Source of the DNA: Rehmannia glutinosa
Taxonomy: Eukaryota > Streptophyta > Magnoliopsida > Lamiales > Orobanchaceae
Reading direction: 5' to 3'
Assembly: GCA_016081115.2 (NCBI GenBank)
Contig: JABTTQ020001494.1
Span: 186,001-250,000 of the forward strand
DNA: 64,000 nt
Below the pieces are notes generated by a model. It searched no databases and was not told the origin of the DNA. It worked only from the letters and a program-made list of their open reading frames with translations. Shown here one piece after another: positions 1-10,121 of the stretch; positions within the stretch are counted from its first letter, which is position 1; every line of letters begins with the position of its first letter. Position numbers and translations under genes: made by a program.

Positions 1-1429
1 ACAAAACAACCAAGTCACTTTTTAAAATTACAAATTCTCGCTGTTGTTTATAGCTTACACAACTACATTCTCAAAAGGCTTCAAGGGAATGTAATTGTTA
101 GATTAATACAAACCTCAAAGAAGCATCTTTGATTTGCAAAAATAACTAGAACTATTTTGCAATTAGCCTAAACATCGGAGGTAACTTTTGTTATTCACCC
201 GTATTTGTATTAGCTATTTAAAATGTAAAAATTTGAGTTTTTCATACTAGTAGGACTGGGGGTTGTATTCAGCATTATTTGATCAATAAAGAATAATAAA
301 CAAGAAAAGCATATTAAAAAGAGACCATGTTACCATAAAGTACATTAGGAATATAAGTGAAATATTTTAACCATTTTAATCCCATTTGAAATAGTTGGTC
401 CTAAAGTAGCACAAGACATGAGATATCTAAAAAGTAGTGCAATTTTAACACAACGATCTACAACTAAAACTGATGTAGGATAATAGACACCGGATAATTC
501 TTCGGTAGCATCTTTAAAAACCTTTAAAAGTTGACATAAATTAGAGCATGCATCCCATTGATTGGGAAATAAAACTATGCCACATTGTTGATCGGCAAAA
601 AATGAACATAAAGCTTCTCTATGTTGATAACTATCATTTATCATTTCATATGTAGAATTCCAACGTGTTGGCACATCGGACGAGAATTTTCTTGGGTACA
701 ATTCATTATTTTTACAATATCTAGCCCATTTTTTCAAAACAGAAGAATATCTTGATAAATATAAAAGCGCATTTCTAATAGGTGCAATTTCTTCTTTCAA
801 AGTAGCTAAACCATCTTGAACACATAAATTAATAATATGACATATACAACGAACATGAAAAAATTTACCACTAATAGAAGGTTCACAAATATTAATAAGT
901 GATTGTAAACTAGCTGTATTAGCAGTAGCATTATCAAATTAAATTGAATTTTTTTTGTAACTAAGTCATATTCTTGTAAAATAGTATGAATTTTATGAGA
1001 AATATTAATAACGGTATGTTCAACATTAAAATCTCTATATGCAATTAAACGTTTTTGCAAAGTCCATGAATCATCAACCCAATGACATGTAATTCCCATA
1101 TAAAATCTTCTTTGCCAATGGTCACTCCATACATAAGACCGGTTTCGGTTAAAATCGGCCACCAACGGTCACAATGTGACCATTGGTAATTCAAAATCCA
1201 AAATTCAAATTCAAATATTTTGGTTTGTTTTAAAAAAAATAGAAACCCGCCGGTTTAACCGTTATAACCGGCGGTGTCCGGTTTTGAATTTTCGGAACCG
1301 TAACCTAACCTTATAAATAAGGTTTACGGTTCCGGTTCGAACCGAAACCGGGGTCAACGGTTTTCGAACCTTTGACCACTGTTCAAAACCGCCGGCTTGC
1401 CAGTTCGGTTCGAACCGTTGAACACGTCT
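1..1429 (-). mobile_element. hAT DNA transposon remnant, partial
   Basis: This is the 5' part of a hAT-superfamily element read on the minus strand. It continues beyond the left edge. Positions 1200-1429 are rich in alternating GGTTCGAACC / CCGGTTATAACGG-type palindromes, as seen in subterminal regions of plant Ac-like hAT elements, and a transposase remnant follows at 1165-345. The outer end is placed near 1429, where the minus strand reads TAGACGTGTTCAACGG, a plausible hAT terminal inverted repeat start. This end is inferred because the partner repeat and the 8-bp target duplication are outside the window. Positions 1-344 are AT-rich with no further recognisable coding. Confidence 0.6.
345..1165 (-). 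pseudogene. hAT transposase (RICESLEEPER/Ac-like), truncated and frameshifted
   Basis: The encoded enzyme would cut and paste hAT elements. Visible blocks in order are a YVWSDHWQRR segment, a GITCHWVDDSW segment, a DNATANTASL block typical of the hAT catalytic region, an FFHVRCICHIINLCVQDGL block (family pattern: RCxxHIxNL), and DVPTRWNSTYEM, which matches the conserved TRWNSTYxM motif. The BED zinc finger and about the first 200 residues of a normal transposase are missing; the 5' terminal region joins directly to mid-protein. Frameshifts near 945 (an extra A before FDNA) and near 380 break the frame. No function is expected, though it could be a non-autonomous derivative mobilised in trans. 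Confidence 0.75.
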
Positions 1430-1456
1430 AGTTGGAGGGGAGGGAATAAATTTCAA

Positions 1457-1560
1457 AGAAACTGAAAGATATAGGGTTCAAACCTTGGTCAACACCCTTA
1501 CAAAGGGTAAGTGATACCACGTGAGCTACAAGCTCGTGGTAACCTCATCACCAGCTGCAC
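1457..1560 (-). mobile_element. SINE-like tRNA-derived repeat
   Basis: Read on the minus strand, this stretch has a Pol III A-box-like TAGCTCACGTGG (about 1524-1535) and, some 45 bases downstream, a B-box-like GGTTTGAACCC (about 1472-1482). That is the internal promoter of tRNA-derived SINEs. The sequence between them is not a foldable tRNA that I recognise. Ends and target duplications are not resolved, and it lies directly next to the hAT end. Confidence 0.45.
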
Positions 1561-1730
1561 ACTACCCAAACACACAAAAAAGGAAATTAAAATAAAGGAC
1601 GAGGCGAGGGAAAAGAGGAACAGTCTTTTACTGAAAATTCAGCTCAAGTTAATTTGGTTAAACAAATGAAGTTTCAGTAGATTAGATCGAATACGATAAA
1701 AATAAAAAATGGACAATTTAGGAACTTAAA

Positions 1731-4700
1731 CTAAGACATTCTCTGTTTCTTCGACTTCTTGTTACCAATAATAAAGTCATCATCTGTTTCGTCTTCCGAA
1801 GATTCATCCTTGCTCTTGCGTTTCTTCGACTGCCGGGATGCCACTTTAGAGACGGGCGTTTTCTTTTTCTGAGTAGAAACAGGGGATTTCGCTGATTTCT
1901 TTTCGATGGAAACAGAGCCGGGTTTCTTCTTAACAGTAACAATACTTTTCATCGGTGAAGTGAGCTTTTGCTGCTGTGCTTTCTTGAGTTTTCTGTCGAA
2001 AATTTTCTTTGCTTCATCCTTTGGAAGCAACCCAGATTCCATCATCCTGCAGTGACAATAGTAAACAATGGAGATTTTATCAGGAGACTGAAGCAAAGCA
2101 GCGAACAAGTAGAATGCAAGATATGTTTTTTTGATTATGATGCTAACAACAATGGATGTCTGTTTGGTGGAGATTTGAAAATAACAATTAACAGAAGAGC
2201 GAATAAATTACCGACTAACAGGGACTTTGATATTCTCAGATTAAATAATTCACAATATTTACATTGAATTGAATTATAATATCTAGGAAATTTTAGCTGA
2301 AACCACTTCAACTCTTCAAGCTATATCGGTTTGAACAGTAAAAATAGATGATGCTTAGAGATTGATTAACTGGGACCTCGACCTTTTCTGAGTGGAATTT
2401 GTGAAATATAGGAGCAATATTTACTATTTAGAATGACATGTTGAAATTAATCAATCCATAGAACAAATCAGCACAATGCAATGAGGCAAACTTCATTGTT
2501 TGTAAGTTTCTTTTATGAATTATAGGGCACAATCCACGCTAATTTTGATAATAGCTTGGCGGAGAGATCATACTCGGTTAAACAGGCAGCATGTACTCAA
2601 TCTTGACTTAGAATTAAGGGATAATTATAAATACAACCCTCTTGAGGGTGCAATTCATAAAATAGAAACAAATGTAATGGGTTATTTGTAATTTTGAAAG
2701 ATAACTGAATTGTTAATTATCCCTAAAATTAATGTCCTGGGACCCATGTCACAATGTTACAAGCAGGGTGAGTGTGGGTTCGACCCATCATAGATTTGAA
2801 GGCTTAAGAGGATGTTTGGTTAAGCTTATTTAAAAGATTATAAGCCCCTACGTCATATAAGATGTTTTTAGAGCTTATAAGATGTTTGATCTTATTTTAA
2901 GAATAAGTTGTTCAAGTGTTTGGATAAAATAAGATAATAGATCTATTAAGAGGTTAATAATGGCAATTTTGTAGTTCAAATAGTCAAAATTAAAGGAGGT
3001 TGTTGAAATGAATGACCACAATGTAATTTTGTCAATGGGTTTTATAAGCTTCCATAATAAGATGTTAGGAGCTTATAAACTATTTTTAAAAAAGGAGATT
3101 TCACTGGAAATGGAAGTACAGTCCCTTAATTCATGACCGTAAGGCGAGAACTACTTAAAATGGCTTGTGGAAAATTCTCCCGAGTGATTCGGAATGAACA
3201 AAGTTTATTAATTCGATCAAAGATTTTCATCCTATATATCTGATGAGTATAACTGCAAATGATATGCAGAGATGGGGCAAAAATCATGTATGACTCATTG
3301 AGTAGAACAAAATAGTCTCCAAAACTCCAGAAGAGTCCCACAACCCTTATGACAACATAAAGGTTTATGTTTGAAGGAGCCATGGGAAAGTGAGATTTAT
3401 AAGAGAATCTTGTGCATCATATGACCACAGAGGGGGAATGATATTGTGCCAGACTATCATGTTTACTGTAGTTCTCCCATAGCTATTAAAGGCTCAAGGG
3501 GCAATAAAAAAAATTTAAAAATATATAAAATTTGTTTTTAGATGACCAACAAACAAATATAAGGTTATAACTAGTTATATTTCAACTATGTACCTAAATC
3601 CCTAATTCAGAAGTTAGTTGAAATAAATGACAACTTAAAAATGTGTAAAACATGTATAACAACTTTAAGAAAATGTTAACAAAAAAAACCCAGCCTATGT
3701 ACAAAAGGCAGTGTGCCAGCCTTTGAGCTTCTAAAGTGAGGCACGCCTTTAACAACTATGAGTTCTCCAAACTTATTTGAATTAAGCACAATATTCTGAT
3801 ACATGAAAGCGATAATTTATTTGACAGACCATTTTATTGAAAGTAACATTCATTTTTGCAGCGAGACCCACATTTTAATTAAAACAACACCAAGGAACTA
3901 AAGAAGCAGAATAGAGATCTCCATATTTACCAATGCGTATAAGATAATTGATACCCCGACTCAAACTTGTTTCACAGGGCATCGATTTACTATGAAAGCA
4001 CACAAAATTAATAAAAAAGAGAGATAATTGTGAATCAGCATGTAAGAATATCTAGAGGAATATTACACACTATATCAATAAAAAGCTAATAATCCAAAAC
4101 AAAAGGTAACCACCATTCCACCCTCAACCCCCACAAAAAAAAAAAAAAAATTATAAAGAAAGAAACCACAAGAAAGAAACATATTTTCAGGCAGAATATT
4201 ATCATTATGCAACATTTAAGAAAACTAACCGAGCTCGAACTAGTTGTTCACCTATCCACTTGGGATAGAAAATATAATGGCGTATCTATCCCTCGTTAAT
4301 AGCAGAAAGATGAATAAAAACTGAAATGGAACACTGGACAGCAATAGGAACAGCTAAATCCACAACAATTTCTTTTCTACATCAAGGAAATATAGAATTG
4401 ATGTTCTGTAAAGCAACTAGCAGTTCATATAGATTCTTAAAGCTTTCCTCTATGTTTAAGAAGACAAAATATTAGTAGACATTAAAGTAATGTGAGCTTT
4501 TAAAATAAGCAGCACTGACCATATTGCAGCCATTTCACTAGCTGGCACTTGCTTGTACAGTGTCTCATAGAAAATCCTCAACGGGTCTCTCTGAAAGCCC
4601 ATTTCAAAACAAATTGAATTTTATCAGAATAAACCACATAAATTGTAGATGTAAACATAAAATTGATATCCAAAAATGAGAAGAAACACAACTTACTTCC

Positions 4701-5141
4701 TCAGGAGGGTCCCTCTTTTGCCCTGGTAAATCAAACACTTTCTTTTCTCTTTTCTTAACTTCCTTACTCTCATCAGCTTTGCCTCCTTTCTTCTTCACTT
4801 CCTCCTCTTTCTTTTTCTTCTTTTTCTGCCCCTTAAGCCAAACCCAAAATTAACAAAGAATATTTCGTAAATAAACGAATACAGATTTAGCAATTTTATA
4901 CCTTATTATCAATCTTGTTGGATGCCTTCTTTGGGGTTGTTTCTTCAAAATCTTCATCATCTTCTTCCTCTTTCTTCAACTTCTTCTCCTCCTTTTTGAT
5001 TTTCGGCCGCGACTTTGGGGTCGCATTGCTGTTGTTGGGTGATTTGTTGTTGCGCTTCGCAAAAGCGGACGCTATGCACATTTCGTCATCTTCATCTTCA
5101 ACCCCCTCTTTCTTCACAGTTTTCGAGTCCTCTTGAGGCAT
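1731..5141 (-). CDS. conserved lysine-rich plant nuclear protein, four exons
   Basis: This is the only host gene here that looks intact. Exons (minus strand) are 5141-4902, 4825-4697, 4590-4520 and 2046-1731. All introns are GT-AG and the frame is continuous, giving 251 aa. The first ATG is used (MPQEDSKTVKKEG). Residues 1-120 are highly charged, with KKKKKK and acidic runs. The centre holds a motif I associate with an unnamed conserved plant family: DPLRIFYETLYKQVP, then SEMAAIWMMESGLLPKDEAK (about residues 131-157). The last 80 residues are Lys/Ser-rich with SKKRKSKDESSEDE and end KKSKKQRMS, suggesting several nuclear localisation signals. Intron 3 is about 2.5 kb. I do not know its biochemical function; a chromatin or nucleolar role is only inferred from composition. 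The hAT end lies about 300 bp downstream. Confidence 0.8.
2811..3098. repeat. MITE-like AT-rich repeat inside intron 3
   Basis: The stretch has repeated AAGCTTAT / ATAAGCTT-type words in both orientations (GGTTAAGCTTATTT, GAGCTTATAAGATG, TTTTATAAGCTTCC, GGAGCTTATAAAC) and TGTTTGGATAAAATAAG, a vocabulary common in short non-autonomous plant transposons. Clean terminal inverted repeats and a target duplication were not found. The rest of the 2.5-kb intron (2047-4519) shows nothing I can name. Confidence 0.25.
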
Positions 5142-5726
5142 TTCGCGGACAATAAAATTAAATAGAAATTGAAAATAAGTTACCGTTGATTTTGTGAAGA
5201 AAGCTGAGAGTGGAGGACATGGACGGACTTGAGTGAAGGGATCTTTCTTCTGGCTGCTTTCAACTTCGATTATACAATTCTATTCTCTTAATATGTGGGC
5301 TGAGCCGAATATATTGGGCCGGAAAGTCCATATAAGCTTTGATGTTTAAAGCATTTAGCTCAAGTCAAGATTTCTATATATCACTAAAATTTGTGGATTC
5401 CTTGGGCTATATCAGAATGGGATTTTGATTTAGTACTTTAATGGGCTAATGGGGGCTCATTTAGCCGATATTTGGACCAAAACATATGGTCATTATACGA
5501 TCAATGATTCTGCGAGTCTGGTCCACGCTCATAAACTTCTACACTATTTCTTTTTCAAAGACAAACTTCTAATTTTTTATTGAATTAATATTTTGTGTAT
5601 ACCATGCACACTATCGAAAATAAAAAAATTTCATATTGTACAAAACCACCCAATTCTCTCTAAAGATCGTAAGTCCTCTCTAACCCCCCAAACTAGAGGC
5701 CAAAATCACAGTTTTCTCCCATCTCG
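5142..5726. other. 5' flank of the nuclear gene, no gene seen
   Basis: This is the presumed promoter and 5' untranslated region of the minus-strand gene starting at 5141. A purine-rich stretch lies next to the start and the rest is AT-rich. No TATA box could be chosen with confidence and no other reading frame is credible. Confidence 0.4.
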
Positions 5727-5877
5727 AATGGAGGATGGGGAGGATCAACTTTTGTCTTTCCATTGGTTGACATGTATGTTGTAAGCGAATGACCTGGGTT
5801 CGATCGAAAGTGCGTGTGTCTCTTTCCCAATTTTCCCCCATTGTATTCAAAAAAAAAATGGAGGACAGGAAGAATCA
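5727..5877 (+). mobile_element. SINE with 21-bp imperfect target duplications
   Basis: The SINE body spans 5748-5856. It has a B-box-like GGGTTCGATCG at about 5797-5807 and ends in an A-rich tail (5849-5858). It is flanked by imperfect direct repeats at 5727-5747 and 5857-5877, both starting AATGGAGGA and matching at 17 of 21 positions by eye, as expected from LINE-type target-primed insertion. The A box is weak. The copy is short (about 109 bp), so it may be 5'-truncated. Confidence 0.6.
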
Positions 5878-6202
5878 TCATTTTTTTTTTTATTTTTTCT
5901 TAAGTTTCTATTGTTGTTTTTGTTGGAATTGGTCTTTGTTAAATGGGGTGTTGACCCAATTTTGACCAATTGATTGAGTGGTTTTCATTTTTAAAAAATG
6001 GAATTAAATTATTTGTAAAAATTCTACTAAGAGAGTAGATGAGAATAGAATTGGAATTTCTCAAAACCGATTAGGGTGAATGAGAAATTAATGCTTAAGT
6101 TAAGTTAGCCACTTAATACAAATAAATGGTATGGAAAATGGAAAATGTGGGGGAGGAGAGATGCTCCATCCCACATAGGAAAAGAGAGGCAAAGTTGCAC
6201 AC

Positions 6203-6210
6203 TTTATATA
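6203..6210 (+). promoter_or_regulatory. TATA box of the copia LTR
   Basis: TTTATATA lies in the context CACACTTTATATATCCC, about 280 bp inside the LTR start. This is a plausible core promoter for the element's RNA. Confidence 0.5.
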
Positions 6211-6453
6211 TCCCAGGTTGGACATATGGGTTTGGGCCTTTGGGGGCACCCAAGTTTTTAAAGGGGTGAGGACCTACATGCTTATGAGTTTGACTCAAAA
6301 AGCACACGCCGGCCGGCCGGTCCGGTCGTCATGGCGTGGGCTTGTGCCCTTATTCTTTTGGACCTAAAACCTTTAAAATAATTAATTAATTAATTTTTAT
6401 AATTAATTAAATTAAATCAGAGTTCAACCTGGGAAATGGTTCGGCCCCACAAG

Positions 6454-6596
6454 ACGGGCGGAGCACGCCCGTGCGGTCGGGTCGTGCTACTGCCCGAGAT
6501 TTCGAGCAGACGGGTAGCGCACGGCCGGCGTCTGGGTCTGGGTCGTGTGCCATGCCGAACGTTGGAGCACTTGCAAGACGGGCGGCGCACGCCCGC
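6454..6596 (+). repeat. GC-rich hairpin repeats in copia LTR/leader
   Basis: Two short hairpins with the same design lie here: ACGGGCG-gagca-CGCCCGT at 6454-6472 and ACGGGCG-gcgca-CGCCCGC at 6578-6596. They are about 124 bp apart in sequence much more GC-rich than its surroundings (6300-6700). A CCGGCCGGCCGG run lies nearby at about 6309-6320. Confidence 0.55.
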
Positions 6597-7056
6597 GTGC
6601 GTCCAAAGCCGTGCTCTCTGCTGAAAAGTGCGTCTGTTCGGTGAAAATGTGCCTTTTCGAGCCTACGGACGCGATTTTCCGTACGGGCACTTCATTGCCT
6701 ATAATTTTGGAGCCCCTGCAGATGAATGAACATACGAAAAACTCAGATAATTACCTGTTATTTGCATCATACGAGCATATTGATATCCTACATTCTAAAG
6801 CTTGAAAGTTGTCAAACATTACATCGTTGTTAGGTTTTTCTTTGTCTTTGCCGCTAACCGGATCAGTAAAGTCGTTGTATCTTAGAGGCGAGCGCCGGAA
6901 CCGTAAGCACTAGTATACGGGACGTTTTCATCTTGCGGAGACTGATTCGAAATCAGGCATCGACTAAACCATATCCAGCCATTTTCTTCACATACAGAAA
7001 CCTTCACCTCATAAATATACCCAACAATCGCAAAGCGAAAACTTGCGTTGAAGACG

Positions 7057-7848
7057 ATGGCATCGAGCCGATATCGTTCACACCCATACATTTCGCTTGC
7101 TCCCGCTCACGGTGAAAAGCCGCCCAAGTTTTTCGGCGCCGACTTCAAACGTTGGCAACAAAAAATGCTGTTCTACCTCACCACTTTGGGGTTGGCTCGT
7201 TTTCTGAAAGACGACCCCCCTACTGCCGTTGGAGAAGACGAAGTTGACAACAATCGGAGAATCGCGGTGGATGCTTGGCATAACATCGATTTCCTATGTC
7301 GCAACTACGTCTTGAATGGGCTAGACGACACTCTCTACAACGTCTATAGCATGTTCAAGACGTCCAAGGAACTGTGGCAATCCTTGGAGAAGAAATACAA
7401 GATGGAAGATGCCGGCACAAAGAAATTTATTGTCGGCAAATTCCTCGAGTACAAGATGGTTGACACCAAGACGGTGATCAGCCAAGTTTAGGAGATTCAA
7501 ATCATCCTTCACGACTTAGTGTCTGAAGGGATGATTTTGAATGAATCCTTTCAAGTGGCTGCAATTATCGAAAAATTGCCGCCATTGTGGAAGAATTTCA
7601 TAAACTACCTCAAGCACAAGCGCAAAGAGATGGGGCTTGAGGATCTGATTGTTCGGCTTCGCATAGAAGAAGACAACCGAAAATCAGATATGAAATCCAG
7701 CAAGACTGGAATGGAGGCTAAGGCTAATCTTGCAGAATCGAGCACTAGCAAGAAACGCAAGCACTCCGGGAAGGAAAAAGGAAAGGCCATAAAACTATTA
7801 CTTCTCTTTACTTGTTGGATTGTTCTAATTTATGGCATGATAGATTAG
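7057..7848 (+). pseudogene. Ty1-copia gag polyprotein (UBN2-type), stop and deletion
   Basis: Gag would form the virus-like particle of the element. The start is ATG 7057 (MASSRYRSHPY). Conserved copia gag features are PPKFFGADFKRWQQKMLFYL, ARFLKDDPP, DFLCRNYVLNGLDDTLYNVY and ELWQSLEKKYKMEDAGTKKF. An in-frame TAG at 7489-7491 replaces what is usually a glutamine codon before EIQ; the frame then continues through SFQVAAIIEKLPPLWKNF and RLRIEEDNRK to a Lys-rich stretch near 7788. There the sequence jumps, by deletion, to the GAG-pre-integrase region in another frame. The zinc knuckle and protease are lost. Confidence 0.75.
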
Positions 7849-8035
7849 GACATGTAAACTTCAACACAATTAAAAGGTTAGTGAATCTGGAATTAATACC
7901 TACGTTTAAAACGATTCACAATACAAATGCGAAATTTGTGTTGAAGCAAAATTGGCCAAAGCACCGTTTCATTCGGTAACGAGAAGTACCAAACCACTCG
8001 AGTTAATTCATACAGATGTGTGTGATTTAAAAGTG
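7800..8035 (+). pseudogene. Ty1-copia GAG-pre-integrase / integrase N-terminus fragment
   Basis: In a frame different from gag, the sequence encodes LWHDRLGHVNFNTIKRL (the H..H half of the integrase zinc site). After a one-base shift near 7920 it encodes CEICVEAKLAKAPF (the C..C half) and LELIHTDVCDLK (the first catalytic Asp region). The rest of integrase, reverse transcriptase and RNase H is absent. Confidence 0.7.
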
Positions 8036-8155
8036 GTTGTTTGAGAATCCGAAAGTTGAAAAGTAATTTAATTTTTTTTATGGTCAAACATATTATAAAT
8101 TTTATTATAATTACTGGATTTTCAATATATTTTTTACGTATTTCTTTTTTTGCAG

Positions 8156-9995
8156 GGACGAGGCGATTTTTAAGGCTGACGACATGGCTATAACAAGGGA
8201 AGACTTTGTGAAGATGTGGCCTGGAAGCTATTTGAGTGTATCCCTTATTGATGTATGGACGAAGATTCTGAACGAAAAAGAGTCGATCAGGAGCAAGGGT
8301 TCGTCTTATTGATTTTTTGCTACGACATAGTCTACGGTACTCTTTTTTTTCTCATTACATTTCATGTTTGTACAGAAAATAATTGCAAGTGCATGTTTGC
8401 GATACATAGTTAGGCATTCTTTGCATTTAAGTGATGTCTGTTTGTATATTTATTCCAGCAGAAATGTATACTTAGTTATATGGATTAGTTTATTTAGTTC
8501 AATAGATATACTTAGCCATACAAGTAGTTCCAGTGAACTTCTTTATTTAGTTAAGTAGATTTGTATACTTAAGAATGTGTAAATGTATAGTTATAATTCA
8601 GTCCTATTGTATACTTATTGTATACTTATTGTGAAATAATTCTGTATACTTAGTAATGTTTTAGTGAATTTGTATACTTAGGAATGTTTAAATGTATAAC
8701 TTGTCAAGTGACTATGTATACCTAGTATTTTGTTTAGTGTTTTTGTATATTAAGTGAACTGTTGGTTTATACTTGTAATGTTTTAATATTTAGTTAGCTC
8801 AGTTTAATTGCATGTGTTGTCAAATATTTTTGTATACTTAGTAATGTTTAATTGTATAGTTAGTTAGGTGTAAATGTATACTTTCAATAATTGGCTAGTC
8901 ATATCAGTAGTTCATTGGATTTGTTTATTTAGTTCAGAGGATTTGTATACTTAAGAATGTTTAAAGGTGTAGTTAGTTCAGTCTAATTATATATTCTGTC
9001 AGGTGACTCTGTATACTTTGTAATGATTATTCTTTTTTTATATTCAGTCAATTGTTTGCTGTGTACTTAGTAATGTTCTAATGTTTAGTTAGTTTAGTAT
9101 AATGTGTACTTGCCAAATGATTCTGTATACTTAGTATTTTTTATTGTATACTTAGTTCAGTGTTTTTGTATATTTTCATTAATTGCTGACTGTTTCTGTT
9201 TTGGCACATTTCATGTAGTTGTTTTCCATTGTTACACCAAGGGAGGCAGATGATGATAATAAAACTTTGGCGTTATTTTCTCAAAGTCTTGATCCCGACT
9301 TTGGTGATGTTAATCCGTCTAAGTTGCAGACGTTTGATATGGTATTTATTATCTATATTCCTTTTAAGATTTATAAAAGTCAATTTCAGGTTTAACTATT
9401 GTTTTTTTTTTACTTTTTTCCAGTGTTTCTTTCCAATATGTAAGAGCGAACACCGTTTTGTTATTGTGTTCGATATGAAGAGGACGAATATGCATATTTT
9501 GGATAATTCCTCGGTTGGTGGAACCAAGTGTGGCAATTACGAAGATGCGCCTGCAAAATTGGTGAGTCTCAACATGTATTTTTGACATGTATATCCATAC
9601 ATTGCACTGATACATTATATTTGATCCATAGTCTACTCATTAATTGTTTGAATCTATTGTGTCAGGTTCGTATTTTTTCTCAGTACTTGATAAGTAAAGG
9701 TTGCGAGCAGATAGGTTAAGAGATTGGGCAGCTTAGTCCTACCAGAATTGCAATGCCATGGAGAGATGCACGAAACAAGGTGGATTGCAGAATGTTTGCA
9801 ATGCGGCATATGGAAACGTACATGGGTGGAGGTTTGAGGGGCTGGTCACCTGGTTTACAGAAGGGCAATGCAAATCTAAGGTGTGCTTTCCGTTCCAAGT
9901 ACATTGATGCTATTTTCCTAGATGACATGAACGAGTTAAGGGAGAAGAATTTTGTTGAATGCAAGAAGCATTGGACTGGCAAGAAGCAAGTGTAG
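8156..9995 (+). pseudogene. Ulp1-type cysteine protease (C48) C-terminal domain, degraded
   Basis: Ulp1 proteases remove SUMO or related modifiers; plant genomes also carry many copies inside transposons. Four exons are inferred: 8156-8336, 9219-9341, 9424-9561 and 9666-9995, with GT-AG borders and matching phase. Segments read AITREDFVKMWPG, LIDVWTKILNEKE, EHRFVIVFDMKRTNMHILDN (His and Asp region), and VDCRMFAMRHMETYMGG (Cys region), ending GKKQV. Family members usually have DCG where this copy has DCR. In-frame stops near 8302 and 8321 (exon 1) and at 9717-9719 (last exon) make it a pseudogene, and the N-terminal part is missing upstream. It could be a Mutator-type transposon passenger, but no transposase or terminal repeats are visible. 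Confidence 0.7.
8440..9180 (+). repeat. degenerate GTATACTTAG-type repeat array in intron
   Basis: Within intron 1 of the Ulp1-like gene, words such as TGTATACTTAGTAATG, TTGTATACTTAAGAATG, TAGTTAGTTCAG and AATGTTTAATGT recur many times at irregular spacing. The core GTATAC is a palindrome. It looks like a diverged minisatellite or several rounds of slippage; no exact period can be given by eye. Confidence 0.55.
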
Positions 9996-10121
9996 AAGTT
10001 TATCTGTTTTGTCATTGGTAGAAAACATTTAGTGTTTTTTTTAGTTTCTGGTAACTATTAGTGATGGTTTTACATGCTATTGAACATGATTTTGTTGGGA
10101 ATGTTGGTGGTTCAAAGTATT

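Larger units (their letters stand above)
5921..8040 (+). mobile_element. Ty1-copia retrotransposon remnant (5' LTR, gag, deleted pol)
   Basis: A probable 5' LTR begins TGTTGGAATTGGTC at 5921 and carries a TATA box (TTTATATA, 6203-6210). An untranslated leader and a copia-type gag (ATG 7057) follow, and then, after an internal deletion, the GAG-pre-integrase segment and the first residues of integrase. Protease and the rest of pol and the 3' LTR are absent. The right end of the LTR is not resolved because I find no clear primer binding site; it lies between about 6840 and 7040. The remnant stops near 8040, next to the Ulp1-like fragment. Confidence 0.65.

Noticed and set aside
2736..2790. GTGGGTTCGACCCA as a tRNA gene or SINE B box
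   Set aside because: A single B-box-like palindrome with no A box at proper distance, no cloverleaf, no tail and no flanking duplication.
4915..5136. Serine/phenylalanine-rich open frame on the plus strand
   Set aside because: It is the reverse of the Lys/Glu-rich first exon of the minus-strand nuclear gene; low complexity explains the open frame.
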